Source of the DNA: CAYXTC01 sp964479375
GTDB taxonomy: Bacteria; Patescibacteriota; Minisyncoccia; Minisyncoccales; GWA2-38-27
NCBI GenBank assembly: GCA_964479375.1
Contig: CAYZKD010000002.1
Coordinates: 4,523-68,522, forward strand
DNA: 64,000 nt
Direction: 5' to 3'
Shown here: in pieces, positions 50,592 to 58,547 of the stretch
Layout: each line of letters starts with the position of its first letter
Position numbering within the stretch: position 1 is the first letter of the stretch
Translations under genes and position numbers: made by a program
Notes under the pieces: model-generated
What the model was told of the DNA's origin: nothing
The model's input: only the letters and a program-made list of their open reading frames with translations
Database searches by the model: none

Positions 50592-50648
50592 AAAGGTACC
50601 AAGAAATGGTTTCTTGGATAGAACCTTGACAAAAGAAAGGACAGAAAA

Positions 50649-51965
50649 ATGAGACGCGGATGGATTTTGACAATCTCTCTTGCCCTAGAGGCATCTTTGA
50701 TCGGATTGACTTTCTGGATTCTCTTTCCCCTCACCGTGATCGGAGGGGCTATAGCAGCAGTGTTCTCTTTCGCGGTGGCCCCCTTTTTGTTAGTCTACTT
50801 TTGGTGGGCTCCGAACAACCTTTTTTTTACTTTTGTGCGGGAGGGGACGGTAAAAATTATTGTCAAAGCTCATCAATTTCACAGGGCCCTAATTCAGTTT
50901 AAGGGATATACCCTTGATGATCCCGGAACAACGGTTAATGTGGTACCTGCCGGGAAATGGCTTGATGGAGAGACCCTGGAAGAGTTAGAGGTAGTAGGGT
51001 CCCCCATTGACGAAGATAAAGGAATCTTGAAAATAAGAAAGAAATTTCATTTGCAAAGAAAAAAAAGAGTGGTAGAAAAAACAATGGAAAAAACAGTAAG
51101 AGGCGCTAAAAGGTTTAAAGAAAGACGACACCTTCTTGGTGGGTTGAGATTCTACGGATTCCCTTTGCCTTGGCCCATTACCGACGTGTTTACCTATGAG
51201 TTCCAATGGACCGGAGTAAAAGAGAACGGCGAACTTGAACCCCATCCTCAAGAAACCCTCGATTATATTATGGTGAAAGACGATGTCTATGGTTGTAAAA
51301 TTGAGCGAGCCGAAGATAAGGAGTTGATGCCCCTAGACGTTGAATTAATCTTAACGGCAAGAATTATTAACCCTTATAAGGCTCTGTTCGCCGTAGAGAA
51401 TTGGTTTGAGACGCTTATCAACCGAACCAGACCTTTTGTACGAGATTTTATTACTACGGGAACCTACGAAGAGTTTACCAGTAAGCCAACCAGGATAGAG
51501 GTTGGGGTTTTCTCTCGCTTAAGAGAAGAAGGAATCTTGGATGAGCTTCAAAATCGTTACGGAATAGAACTAAGAAGAATTGAGGTTAACGACATTAATC
51601 CCGTTGAGCAGTTCCGAGAAGCTACTATGCAGCAAGTTCTTGCTCGGAGAGAAAGGGAGCAGATTTTGACTCGAGCCGACGCAGAAAGACAGCGGCTGGA
51701 AACCGTTGCCAGGGGGGAGAGCCAGAGGATCCAAAGGATCTATGGACAAGTCCGGCGATTCGGAGATCTTGGAAAATTGGTGCGAACTCTTGAAGCATTA
51801 GAAAAATCTCCTGAGCAAGGAGCAAAGTGGGTTATCCCAATTCCCGGAATGACCAATCTTCTTTCTTCGCTCTTCCCGGGGAAGGATATTTCCTCGCTTT
51901 CTCCAGAAGATATAAGAGATCTTCGGGAGCTTGTTGAAGCGGCTCGCCGAGATCGTGAGGGATAA
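50649..51965 (+). CDS. SPFH/band-7-like membrane protein
   Basis: 438 residues. Two N-terminal membrane spans (about 5-24 and 30-50) precede a band-7-like domain: FVREGTVKIIVKAHQFHRAL, DVELILTARIINPYKALFAV, FVRDFITTGTYEEFTS and the helical RREREQILTRADAERQRLET region with repeated Glu/Arg/Ala, as in flotillins and stomatins. A lysine-rich insertion (about 130-160) is unusual. SPFH proteins form large ring or cage assemblies in membranes. No NfeD partner is adjacent. The consensus promoter suggests high expression. Confidence 0.82.
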   Translation: MRRGWILTISLALEASLIGLTFWILFPLTVIGGAIAAVFSFAVAPFLLVYFWWAPNNLFFTFVREGTVKIIVKAHQFHRALIQFKGYTLDDPGTTVNVVPAGKWLDGETLEELEVVGSPIDEDKGILKIRKKFHLQRKKRVVEKTMEKTVRGAKRFKERRHLLGGLRFYGFPLPWPITDVFTYEFQWTGVKENGELEPHPQETLDYIMVKDDVYGCKIERAEDKELMPLDVELILTARIINPYKALFAVENWFETLINRTRPFVRDFITTGTYEEFTSKPTRIEVGVFSRLREEGILDELQNRYGIELRRIEVNDINPVEQFREATMQQVLARREREQILTRADAERQRLETVARGESQRIQRIYGQVRRFGDLGKLVRTLEALEKSPEQGAKWVIPIPGMTNLLSSLFPGKDISSLSPEDIRDLRELVEAARRDREG

Positions 51966-51985
51966 AACTTTCTAAATTTAAATAA

Positions 51986-52017
51986 AAGGAAGCCAATAAA
52001 CTGACTTCCTTTTTTTA
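51986..52017 (+). terminator. Terminator of the SPFH gene
   Basis: AAGGAAG (51986-51992) pairs with CTTCCTT (52005-52011), followed by TTTTTT. It lies between two convergent genes. Confidence 0.8.
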
Positions 52018-52022
52018 TTTCT

Positions 52023-54287
52023 CTAACTTCTTTTTGACGTCCCGGCGGGCGGGCTCGGGGGTCTCTTGGACACCCCGCTGGGGCGTTTTCTCTCCTTCTT
52101 TTGCCTCCTTCTCTCCTCCTTTTGCCTCTTTTTTTTCTCCTTTGCGGTCTCTTCTTCCGCTTCCTCCTCCTGCCCCTCTTTTGCCCCTCTCGCTTCTTTT
52201 GCCTTTTCAATTTCGAACTTAGCGCCAGGCGTCAACTGGATTCCCGCGGCTTCTCCGGGCGTGCTAGAGGTCTCTCCTCCTCCTGTTTTTGTATCCCAAG
52301 GGGCCTGCCAGCCTGTTTGTTCCATCCTTTTGTCGTCTAAGGCCTTGAAATAACGCGGATCGGCCCCTTTATTTCCTCTTTTAAGGTATTCCTTATAGGC
52401 GTCTTGCTTTTCTTGGTTGTTTTTGTCAAAGAGATCTTCCGCGTGCTTTGTTAAGAAATTATTATAAGCCCGGCCCATCCCCTCATGAGCTGCATCTTGC
52501 CCTCCTTTGACCTCATCGTTTATCTTAAGCCATCTATTCCTGTCAAATTTTTGCATAGCCGCCTCTGCTACTGCCGGGTCTTTCAGGGCGCCAGGATCCC
52601 AATTTTTAATATGCTGGGCTCTGGCCTCGTTAACTGCTTTTCTGATTGCGTCTTCTTTTGTGTTTATCCCCTTCTCTGGATTCTTTTTATATCCTCCGAT
52701 ACCGTGGGCGAACGCAATTTCAGCAAAACGGGGGTCGCCTCTAGTAATAGCATTAAGCTCGCCTCCGTTTTTAGCAACCCTTAGCAAAGAGGCGGTCCCT
52801 TTGCGGAATTTTTCATTTTTGAATAATTCAGCAGTGTCTCCGGCTTTATATCTTTCTTGGGCGACCCTGAGCCAATCATCGGCGTCTCCCCGGTTTACAG
52901 CAGTGAGCAATCCGGCTGTGGCCCTTTCTTTGGTAAAGGGTCTTCCTGTCTTAAACTTTCCGGGGACGGAGGCCTTGGCTATGTTTTCTGTAGACATATA
53001 ATCCATTCCTTTTTGCTCTTCTTGAAGGCTTGGCTTTGTTTCAGCCACCCTTCTAAGATCCTCTGGTATGGCATGTCTTAAGAAAGGAACCTTTTGGGCC
53101 CCACTTACTATTCCCCCTGCTACTTTCCTCGTCGCTCTGTTATGCACAAGCCTTCTTTTAATCCCCCCTCCTACTTTCTTGCCTGCGGCCCTTGCCCCTC
53201 TTTTTCCTAATCCTTTCCCCATGTTGATTATAGAGGAAGCTCCTATCGCAGACGTTTGAAGTCCGAAGACTAGGCCTATGCCGAGAAAAACGATAGGAAC
53301 TGCATGTATCATCATAGCTGCGCCCAGTGTGCTTCCCGGATTGCTGAGATAGTTAATTCCCGTTTCAGCAAACTTTTCTGCGAGATAAAGAAAAAAACCG
53401 CATGTTATTCCGACGATTGACCATTGGAGAAATTGTTTTATCCAAAAATCCCAAAAACTACGAGTTGTGGGGAGAACGTAAGAAGCGAAAGCGATAGGAG
53501 ACAAAATAACCAGTATCCAAATTACTATATACCGCGCCAAAAAGAGGGCAGCGAAGATCATATAAACGAGAGCAGATATAATATAAACTGTGCCCAACGT
53601 CGCCATTTTCATTACTGCATTGACCAACTTCTCTCTGTCTTTGAAATTTCCCCAAACCTCCTTCTTTAAATCATTAAAAGTACTTTCGGTTCTCGAAAAA
53701 AAGTTTTCTCCCGGGGACATGCCCTGAATGAAAAAATTCATTACAATATTAGAAGCGTCTACTATCAGACCGCATATAACGGGAGCGAAGTTTACTAAAA
53801 GAGCGACAATGACAAAAGTGACTAAAAGTTTTTTAGTTTGGTACCCCGCCAAATTGAGGATGGTAGCCATAGCGATAAATACAAGCACCAAAATAAGGAC
53901 CATATTGACAAAGCCCTGAGTGATTTGCAAGCCGAGACCGATCATGGGATTTGTGGCGGGGTTAGTGTATCCTACGTTTCCAATAAAATCAGGGCTTAGG
54001 ATCCATTTAAGTATAGCCATGGCGAGATCTGCCGAGAGAAAGGCAAGCACTCCAAAAAACCAGAAGGCGGTTCCGAGAAGGGAAAGACCGAGGCTCAGAA
54101 GCCCCTCTATGGCAGAAGTGAAAGTAGAGGCGGCGGTTTCCTTTACCCTTCCCTCCAGGTCCCACCAGGCAGCAGCGTGCGCTTCGTCAACAGGGAAAAG
54201 AGCGATAAAGGAGACGACAATTATTAGAATAAAGAAGCCCTTGTTTCTATAAATAAAAGAAAAGAGTTTTTTTGTTTTTCCTTTCAT
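52023..54287 (-). CDS. VirB6/TrbL-like polytopic protein with long cytoplasmic tail
   Basis: 754 residues. After a signal-like start, about seven or eight hydrophobic spans occupy residues 20-340 (for example FVNMVLILVLVFIAMATILN, ALLVNFAPVICGLIVDASNI, YIVIWILVILSPIAFASYVL), the pattern of VirB6/TrbL channel subunits. The segment PTTRSFWDFWIKQFLQW resembles the conserved TrbL region. The remaining 400 residues are hydrophilic and helical, ending in a Glu/Lys/Arg-rich tail (QEEEAEEETAKEKKKRQKEE and similar). It stands alone, about 6.4 kb from the pilin-fusion operon, but probably belongs to the same apparatus. TATAAT lies just upstream. Confidence 0.85.
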   Translation of the reverse strand: MKGKTKKLFSFIYRNKGFFILIIVVSFIALFPVDEAHAAAWWDLEGRVKETAASTFTSAIEGLLSLGLSLLGTAFWFFGVLAFLSADLAMAILKWILSPDFIGNVGYTNPATNPMIGLGLQITQGFVNMVLILVLVFIAMATILNLAGYQTKKLLVTFVIVALLVNFAPVICGLIVDASNIVMNFFIQGMSPGENFFSRTESTFNDLKKEVWGNFKDREKLVNAVMKMATLGTVYIISALVYMIFAALFLARYIVIWILVILSPIAFASYVLPTTRSFWDFWIKQFLQWSIVGITCGFFLYLAEKFAETGINYLSNPGSTLGAAMMIHAVPIVFLGIGLVFGLQTSAIGASSIINMGKGLGKRGARAAGKKVGGGIKRRLVHNRATRKVAGGIVSGAQKVPFLRHAIPEDLRRVAETKPSLQEEQKGMDYMSTENIAKASVPGKFKTGRPFTKERATAGLLTAVNRGDADDWLRVAQERYKAGDTAELFKNEKFRKGTASLLRVAKNGGELNAITRGDPRFAEIAFAHGIGGYKKNPEKGINTKEDAIRKAVNEARAQHIKNWDPGALKDPAVAEAAMQKFDRNRWLKINDEVKGGQDAAHEGMGRAYNNFLTKHAEDLFDKNNQEKQDAYKEYLKRGNKGADPRYFKALDDKRMEQTGWQAPWDTKTGGGETSSTPGEAAGIQLTPGAKFEIEKAKEARGAKEGQEEEAEEETAKEKKKRQKEERRRQKKERKRPSGVSKRPPSPPAGTSKRS

Positions 54288-54323
54288 TAAACTATTATAA
54301 CTAACAAAAAAAGAAAATAAAAG

Positions 54324-55133
54324 TTAATATGTTTTAGCCAGTCTTGCCCAGTCTCTAATAGACAGGCCCTCTGCTCTTTTAGAAAAGGAAATGTCGCTTT
54401 TCTCGAGCCAGCGCCTTGCATGATCTTTTTCTAATTTTAACTCTTTTGCCAGATTGTTGGCAAGTTGTTTTCTCGGCTGGGAAAAGCCAGCTTTTGCTAC
54501 GCGGAAAAACTTGTCATTAAATCCTGGGCTTCCCCTTTGTTTGTCCGGTTTTATTTTTAAGATAGCGGTGTCTATTTTAGGTTGGGGCAAAAAAGAGGAT
54601 TTTTTTACATAGGATATTATTTTAGGAGAGGCATAGAATTGGACAGAAACCGCTAAAAGGTTCATTTTGGGGGGCTTGGCGCATATTCTCCGGGCTAATT
54701 CCTTTTGGACAAGAAGGGTCATGTCTTGCGGCTTGTTTCTGCTTTCTAAAAATTTCCTTATTGCGGGGTTGGCAAGACAAAACGGCAGGTTGCCCACTGC
54801 TTTGTATCTCTTAAGATTCTGCAAATTAAAAGAAAGGATGTCGCCGTGATAAATCTGGAGATTTTTGAGACCCTCTATCTTCTTTTGGAGAAAAGTTACC
54901 ATTTTAGGATCTTTTTCCACAGCAACCACTTTTTTGGCTTTTTCGCAAAGGGAGCGGGTTAGGGCTCCGGCTCCCGGTCCTATCTCCAAAACAGTGTCTT
55001 TTAAAGAAACTTCTGCGGCGGTTATTATTTTAGATACGGCTTTTTTATCTATTAGAAAATACTGCCCTAGTTTTTTAGAGGGCCCGGAGTTCCCGAGAGC
55101 TTCTTTTGCTTGTCTTTTCAAATCGGAGGCCAT
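54324..55133 (-). CDS. rsmA: 16S rRNA adenine dimethyltransferase RsmA (KsgA)
   Basis: 269 residues. Dimethylates two adjacent adenines in helix 45 of 16S rRNA. LGQYFLIDKKAVSKII and VLEIGPGAGALTRSL (motif I, about 49-63) are typical; motif IV is NLPFCLANPAIRKFL, with Phe where most have Tyr. The C-terminal domain carries KAGFSQPRKQLANNL. The VirB6-like gene starts 36 bp downstream on the same strand. Divergent from the LysM-M23 gene. Confidence 0.95.
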   Translation of the reverse strand: MASDLKRQAKEALGNSGPSKKLGQYFLIDKKAVSKIITAAEVSLKDTVLEIGPGAGALTRSLCEKAKKVVAVEKDPKMVTFLQKKIEGLKNLQIYHGDILSFNLQNLKRYKAVGNLPFCLANPAIRKFLESRNKPQDMTLLVQKELARRICAKPPKMNLLAVSVQFYASPKIISYVKKSSFLPQPKIDTAILKIKPDKQRGSPGFNDKFFRVAKAGFSQPRKQLANNLAKELKLEKDHARRWLEKSDISFSKRAEGLSIRDWARLAKTY

Positions 55134-55181
55134 TGTATTATCTTACCTTGTTTTTAAAGAAAGTATTGTGGAAAAGGACGC

Positions 55182-55209
55182 TTGACTTGTTTTGTAATAA
55201 GAATATCAT
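55182..55209 (+). promoter_or_regulatory. Promoter of the LysM-M23 gene
   Basis: TTGACT (55182-55187) and TATCAT (55204-55209), 16 bp apart, 18 bp before the ATG at 55228. Confidence 0.5.
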
Positions 55210-55227
55210 AGAAAAATAGTAGAAACT

Positions 55228-56340
55228 ATGATTGACGAGAAGCCTTCGAGTATATACAAGAAGATTTCTATAAAGATAGGAGGATTTTTAAAGAAAAAGA
55301 TTTTAAAACATAAACTCTTTTTCGCCCTGCCTACCCTGATAGCGCTTTTGATATTCAGCGCTTTTGTTTTTGGCTTTAGCTCCAGCCTAAAGCCTCTTTT
55401 ATTAAAGAACTGTCTTTTGCTGTCTGTTGCTTCAGCAGAGAAAGCAGTATTCACTAAGGGAGATGTCTTTTTAAAACCCACCCGCAATTTTTTGACAGGA
55501 TCTGCCCAAATGACTTTTGTGGAGCAGAGCGCTGTAAAAGGCATGATTCCGCCTGCTATGGCTGACAGCCAAACATTGGCTACTAAAACAACACAGGATA
55601 AGCCGGAAAGAGGCAAAATAATCGAATATACGGTAGAAGAAGGAGAAAACATCTCTGCTATTGCAGAAGAGTTTGGGGTTTCTACGAATACTATTTTATG
55701 GGCAAACGATATCAGCCGCAATTCAACGATAAGGCCCGGGCAGGAAATAATTATTCTCCCCACATCGGGTGTCCTCCATTTGGTTGAGAAAGGGGACACC
55801 ATAGGCAGTGTTGCAGAAAAATACGAAGTATCTTCTGGAGAGATTGTTTCTTATAATGAACTTGAAAACGAAAATGACATTTTTGTTGGAGATGTTTTAT
55901 TGGTACCGGGAGGAAAGATGCCAAAAAAGCCTGTTCAAATTAATTCCACCCCGATAGCAGACTCTTATTTCATCTTCCCGACCGAGGGGAAGATTAGCCA
56001 AGGAGCTCATGGCGCCTTTGGCAATGCTGTGGATATAGCCAATTCATGCGGCAAGCCGGTAGTGGCTGCGGCCTCGGGCGTAGTGCAGAGAGCGGGGTAT
56101 ATAAGCATTGGAGGCAACAGGGTGACAGTTTTACACTCAAACGGCGTGGTAAGTTATTACGGCCACCTTTCCGTTATAACAGTAGTTCCCAACCAGAGAG
56201 TAAGTGCGGGGGATGTTGTCGGGTACATTGGAAACTCCGGATATGCTATAGGGAGAACGGGTTGCCACCTCCATTTTGAAGTCAGAGGAGCCAGAAACTT
56301 TCTTCTTTCCTATCCTCTGGGAAGCCATGTGAGTTGGTAA
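55228..56340 (+). CDS. LysM and M23 peptidase domain protein (cell-wall endopeptidase)
   Basis: 370 residues. A basic cytoplasmic start, one membrane span (about 33-52), two LysM domains (YTVEEGENISAIAEEFGVST, then HLVEKGDTIGSVAEKYEVSS) that bind peptidoglycan, and a C-terminal M23 metallopeptidase with the zinc ligands in GAHGAFGNAVDIAN (His and Asp), GHLSV and HLHFEVRG. It should cleave peptide cross-links in the wall at the outer face of the membrane. Followed by a bidirectional terminator. In the present context it may help a pilus or channel cross the wall, but a general growth role is as likely. Confidence 0.94.
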   Translation: MIDEKPSSIYKKISIKIGGFLKKKILKHKLFFALPTLIALLIFSAFVFGFSSSLKPLLLKNCLLLSVASAEKAVFTKGDVFLKPTRNFLTGSAQMTFVEQSAVKGMIPPAMADSQTLATKTTQDKPERGKIIEYTVEEGENISAIAEEFGVSTNTILWANDISRNSTIRPGQEIIILPTSGVLHLVEKGDTIGSVAEKYEVSSGEIVSYNELENENDIFVGDVLLVPGGKMPKKPVQINSTPIADSYFIFPTEGKISQGAHGAFGNAVDIANSCGKPVVAAASGVVQRAGYISIGGNRVTVLHSNGVVSYYGHLSVITVVPNQRVSAGDVVGYIGNSGYAIGRTGCHLHFEVRGARNFLLSYPLGSHVSW

Positions 56341-56360
56341 AAAAATATACTCTTTTTTAA

Positions 56361-56391
56361 TAAAAACGCTCTCATTTCTGAGAGCATTTTT
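56361..56391. terminator. Bidirectional terminator between convergent genes
   Basis: GCTCTCA (56368-56374) pairs with TGAGAGC (56379-56385); ATTTTTT follows on the plus strand and GTTTTTATT on the minus strand. The stop of the minus-strand gene lies in the stem. Confidence 0.85.
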
Positions 56392-56743
56392 TACAATAAA
56401 GAGAAGAAGGGTGAATCTTTAACCGCGCCTCGGTTATATTTTTGCCGCACTTCTCGCACTTACCATAATCTCCTCTTTGAATCTTTTTTAGGGCCTTGTT
56501 TACTCTTTGCAACGCTAATTCCAAGCTGTGTTCTACGGGAAGGAGGTTGCTGTACTCTTCCACCTGGTCGGCAGCGTCTTCTAGGGCCTGTCCCCCCGAT
56601 CCGCCGCTTGTTTTTGGGTAACGGACATCCCAGTCCCCTTCCATTTTTTTATCTTTTTCAGCAAAACTTCCCAATTCTTTTTCTAAAGACTTTTTTTCTT
56701 GCTCTAATTTGCTTTTTAATTTGGAAATAGCTTCTTTTTTCAT
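56372..56743 (-). CDS. DksA/TraR-type zinc finger protein
   Basis: 123 residues: an N-terminal coiled coil (KLKSKLEQEKKSLEKELGSF), a central segment, and a C4 zinc finger CEKCGKNITEARLKIHPSS ending in LYCKKC (CX2C...CX2C). DksA-family proteins act on RNA polymerase through its secondary channel; short TraR-like members often do so without ppGpp. The acidic tip of the coiled coil (DVRYPKTSGGSGGQ region) lacks the usual DXXDXA motif, so activity on the polymerase is uncertain. The start overlaps the stop of the upstream gene by 4 bases. Confidence 0.85.
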   Translation of the reverse strand: MKKEAISKLKSKLEQEKKSLEKELGSFAEKDKKMEGDWDVRYPKTSGGSGGQALEDAADQVEEYSNLLPVEHSLELALQRVNKALKKIQRGDYGKCEKCGKNITEARLKIHPSSLYCKKCSQK

Positions 56744-58542
56744 TCTCCGTAAAGACTGTTAAGTTTTCTTCTAGTATAGCCGTCCAGAATCCCCGTTCCT
56801 TCTGACAAGCCCTGAGGGGCCAGAATATCCGAAGCATACTTTTCCTGGAACCTGATAACGGCCTGCTTGGTAAGAGGCCCGAACCAGCCGCTGACTATAC
56901 CCTTGGGGTAAACCTGCCTGTCTTCTGCTAACCAAGTCTGAAGCATTCTTACCTGATCCCCGCTGTTTCCAAACTTCAAATCTTTAGTTATCTGAGGGTG
57001 GGGCGGAATAATGCCCGAAGTTCCGTAAAGTTCGTTTAATTTGATGCGGGTGTACAGCCCGGTTTCTCCCGTTCCTTCTGACAAGCCCTGAGGGGCCAGA
57101 ATATCTGAAGCATACTTTTCCTGGAACCTGATAACGGCCTGCTTGGTAAGAGGCCCGAACCAGCCGCTGACTATGCCCTTGGGGTAAGTTGTGGCGTCCT
57201 GAGACAGCCAAGTTTGGAGTACTTCTACTTCGTAGCCAATGTCGTTTAATTTGAGATTCTTAGTTATTTCTATTGTTCTGCCTGCAATGTTCAATCTTTC
57301 TATCGTTGCCTTCATAGATTTCCAGGAACTGGTGAACACAAAATAGTTATCAGAAACTAAATAACAAATACCAATATCGTTTTTGGCTAGAGTCTGAAAC
57401 CTGAAATTAGGCCCTTGGTAGCCCACCACGTTGGAAGAAGTTTTGAAGTAATGAGTAATCGGAGCCCGATCCTCTGCTATTAAGTTAAAGAGGGGAAGAA
57501 AATCTTCTCTCATGGACACCTCCTTGTCTCTCATAAATTCCTCCAGCCCCTTGCTGTCTTTCGCTCTAGCAGTAAACCCTATTCTGTTTCCGTCTATTTG
57601 AGAGTATACGAATAAAGTGAAATCTTTTTCTATTTTATCGTAAAAAGAGCTGTCATTTATCCTTATCTGGAGGCTGTCGATAATCTGTTTGAGAGTAATT
57701 ATTTCTTCATCCTTTTTTATTATTATTCTCTTAAACTTTCCCTGTTGCTCTTTTTCTCCCAAGGTTTGTTCTAAAAGGAGATGTATTTCGTCTAGAGTTT
57801 CAATATTAAAGATTCTTTTCTCTTCAACAGCAAAAAGGCCGGCAGGAATAACAGCGATTTCCTCCTCCTCTTCCTCCTCCTCTTCCTCCTCCTCTTCCCC
57901 TGCGGTCGGAGGGGCCGGGAGCGGCTCTTTTCTAATAATCAAATACCAGTACCAAAAAGTGGAAAGGCCGGCCAGAATTACCAATACTAAACCGAAAATC
58001 AATGTTCTTACCCAGATTTTCTGGTGCCAGCTGAGTTTCTGAGGAAGAGGCCTAATCATTCGGATGGGCTTCTGGGGAGCGGGTCTTGCCTGCCCTCCGG
58101 GTTGCGTTTTTGGTTTTTCTGGTTCTTCCTGAGGCCCCTCTTTCGGTTGGCCCATTAGCAAACTTCGCCTCTTTTGGCTGAGGGTTCTTCTTGCTTGAGC
58201 AGGTTCTTCTTTTACGGGTTTTACAGGCTCTTCTTTGGGCTCTGGCTCTTTAGGTTCCTCCTCCTTTTTTTGAGAGGCTCTTTCTTGAACTTTATTTTTC
58301 AGGGCTTCAATTCTTTTCCTGGCTTTTTCGATGTCTTTATTTCCTGCTTCCTCCTCCTTCTCTTCTCGGGGAGTATTCTGTTTAATGATTTCGTTTAAGA
58401 TTTCGCTAGGCGTGGCTCTCCCAATTTCTTTTTTTTCTAGAAAAGAAGCCTTTTCAGGATTCTGTTTTTTGATTTCCTGGAGGATCTCTACGTCAGAAAT
58501 TCCCCTGTTCCTGGCCCTTTTAATTGATTCTACTATAGACAT
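56740..58542 (-). CDS. Membrane-anchored protein with two peptidoglycan-binding domains
   Basis: 600 residues. The N-terminal 170 are charged and cytoplasmic (Pro/Glu/Lys-rich), a single span follows (about 178-200: TLIFGLVLVILAGLSTFWYW), then an acidic run of about 14 Glu, a globular domain of unknown fold (about 235-430), and two PG_binding_1-type repeats ending with WFGPLTKQAVIRFQEKYASD. The two repeats are nearly identical at DNA level, a recent duplication. The protein probably holds the outer face of the membrane to the wall. It starts a run that overlaps the DksA-like gene by 4 bases. Confidence 0.85.
   Translation of the reverse strand: MSIVESIKRARNRGISDVEILQEIKKQNPEKASFLEKKEIGRATPSEILNEIIKQNTPREEKEEEAGNKDIEKARKRIEALKNKVQERASQKKEEEPKEPEPKEEPVKPVKEEPAQARRTLSQKRRSLLMGQPKEGPQEEPEKPKTQPGGQARPAPQKPIRMIRPLPQKLSWHQKIWVRTLIFGLVLVILAGLSTFWYWYLIIRKEPLPAPPTAGEEEEEEEEEEEEEIAVIPAGLFAVEEKRIFNIETLDEIHLLLEQTLGEKEQQGKFKRIIIKKDEEIITLKQIIDSLQIRINDSSFYDKIEKDFTLFVYSQIDGNRIGFTARAKDSKGLEEFMRDKEVSMREDFLPLFNLIAEDRAPITHYFKTSSNVVGYQGPNFRFQTLAKNDIGICYLVSDNYFVFTSSWKSMKATIERLNIAGRTIEITKNLKLNDIGYEVEVLQTWLSQDATTYPKGIVSGWFGPLTKQAVIRFQEKYASDILAPQGLSEGTGETGLYTRIKLNELYGTSGIIPPHPQITKDLKFGNSGDQVRMLQTWLAEDRQVYPKGIVSGWFGPLTKQAVIRFQEKYASDILAPQGLSEGTGILDGYTRRKLNSLYGE
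56792..56911 (-). repeat. 120-bp duplicated segment, copy 1
   Basis: Matches 57068-57187 with only two differences seen over 120 bases, encoding the peptidoglycan-binding repeat from YPKGIVSGWFGPLTKQ to SEGTG. Confidence 0.9.
57068..57187 (-). repeat. 120-bp duplicated segment, copy 2
   Basis: Near-exact partner of 56792-56911, offset by 276 bp. The near identity points to recent duplication or gene conversion, and to a region where repeat number may vary. Confidence 0.9.
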
Positions 58543-58547
58543 ATTTT

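Noticed and set aside
57850..57905. Poly-Ser frame on the plus strand opposite the Glu run
   Set aside because: Antisense translation of the GAG/GAA run in the peptidoglycan-binding protein; no independent gene features.
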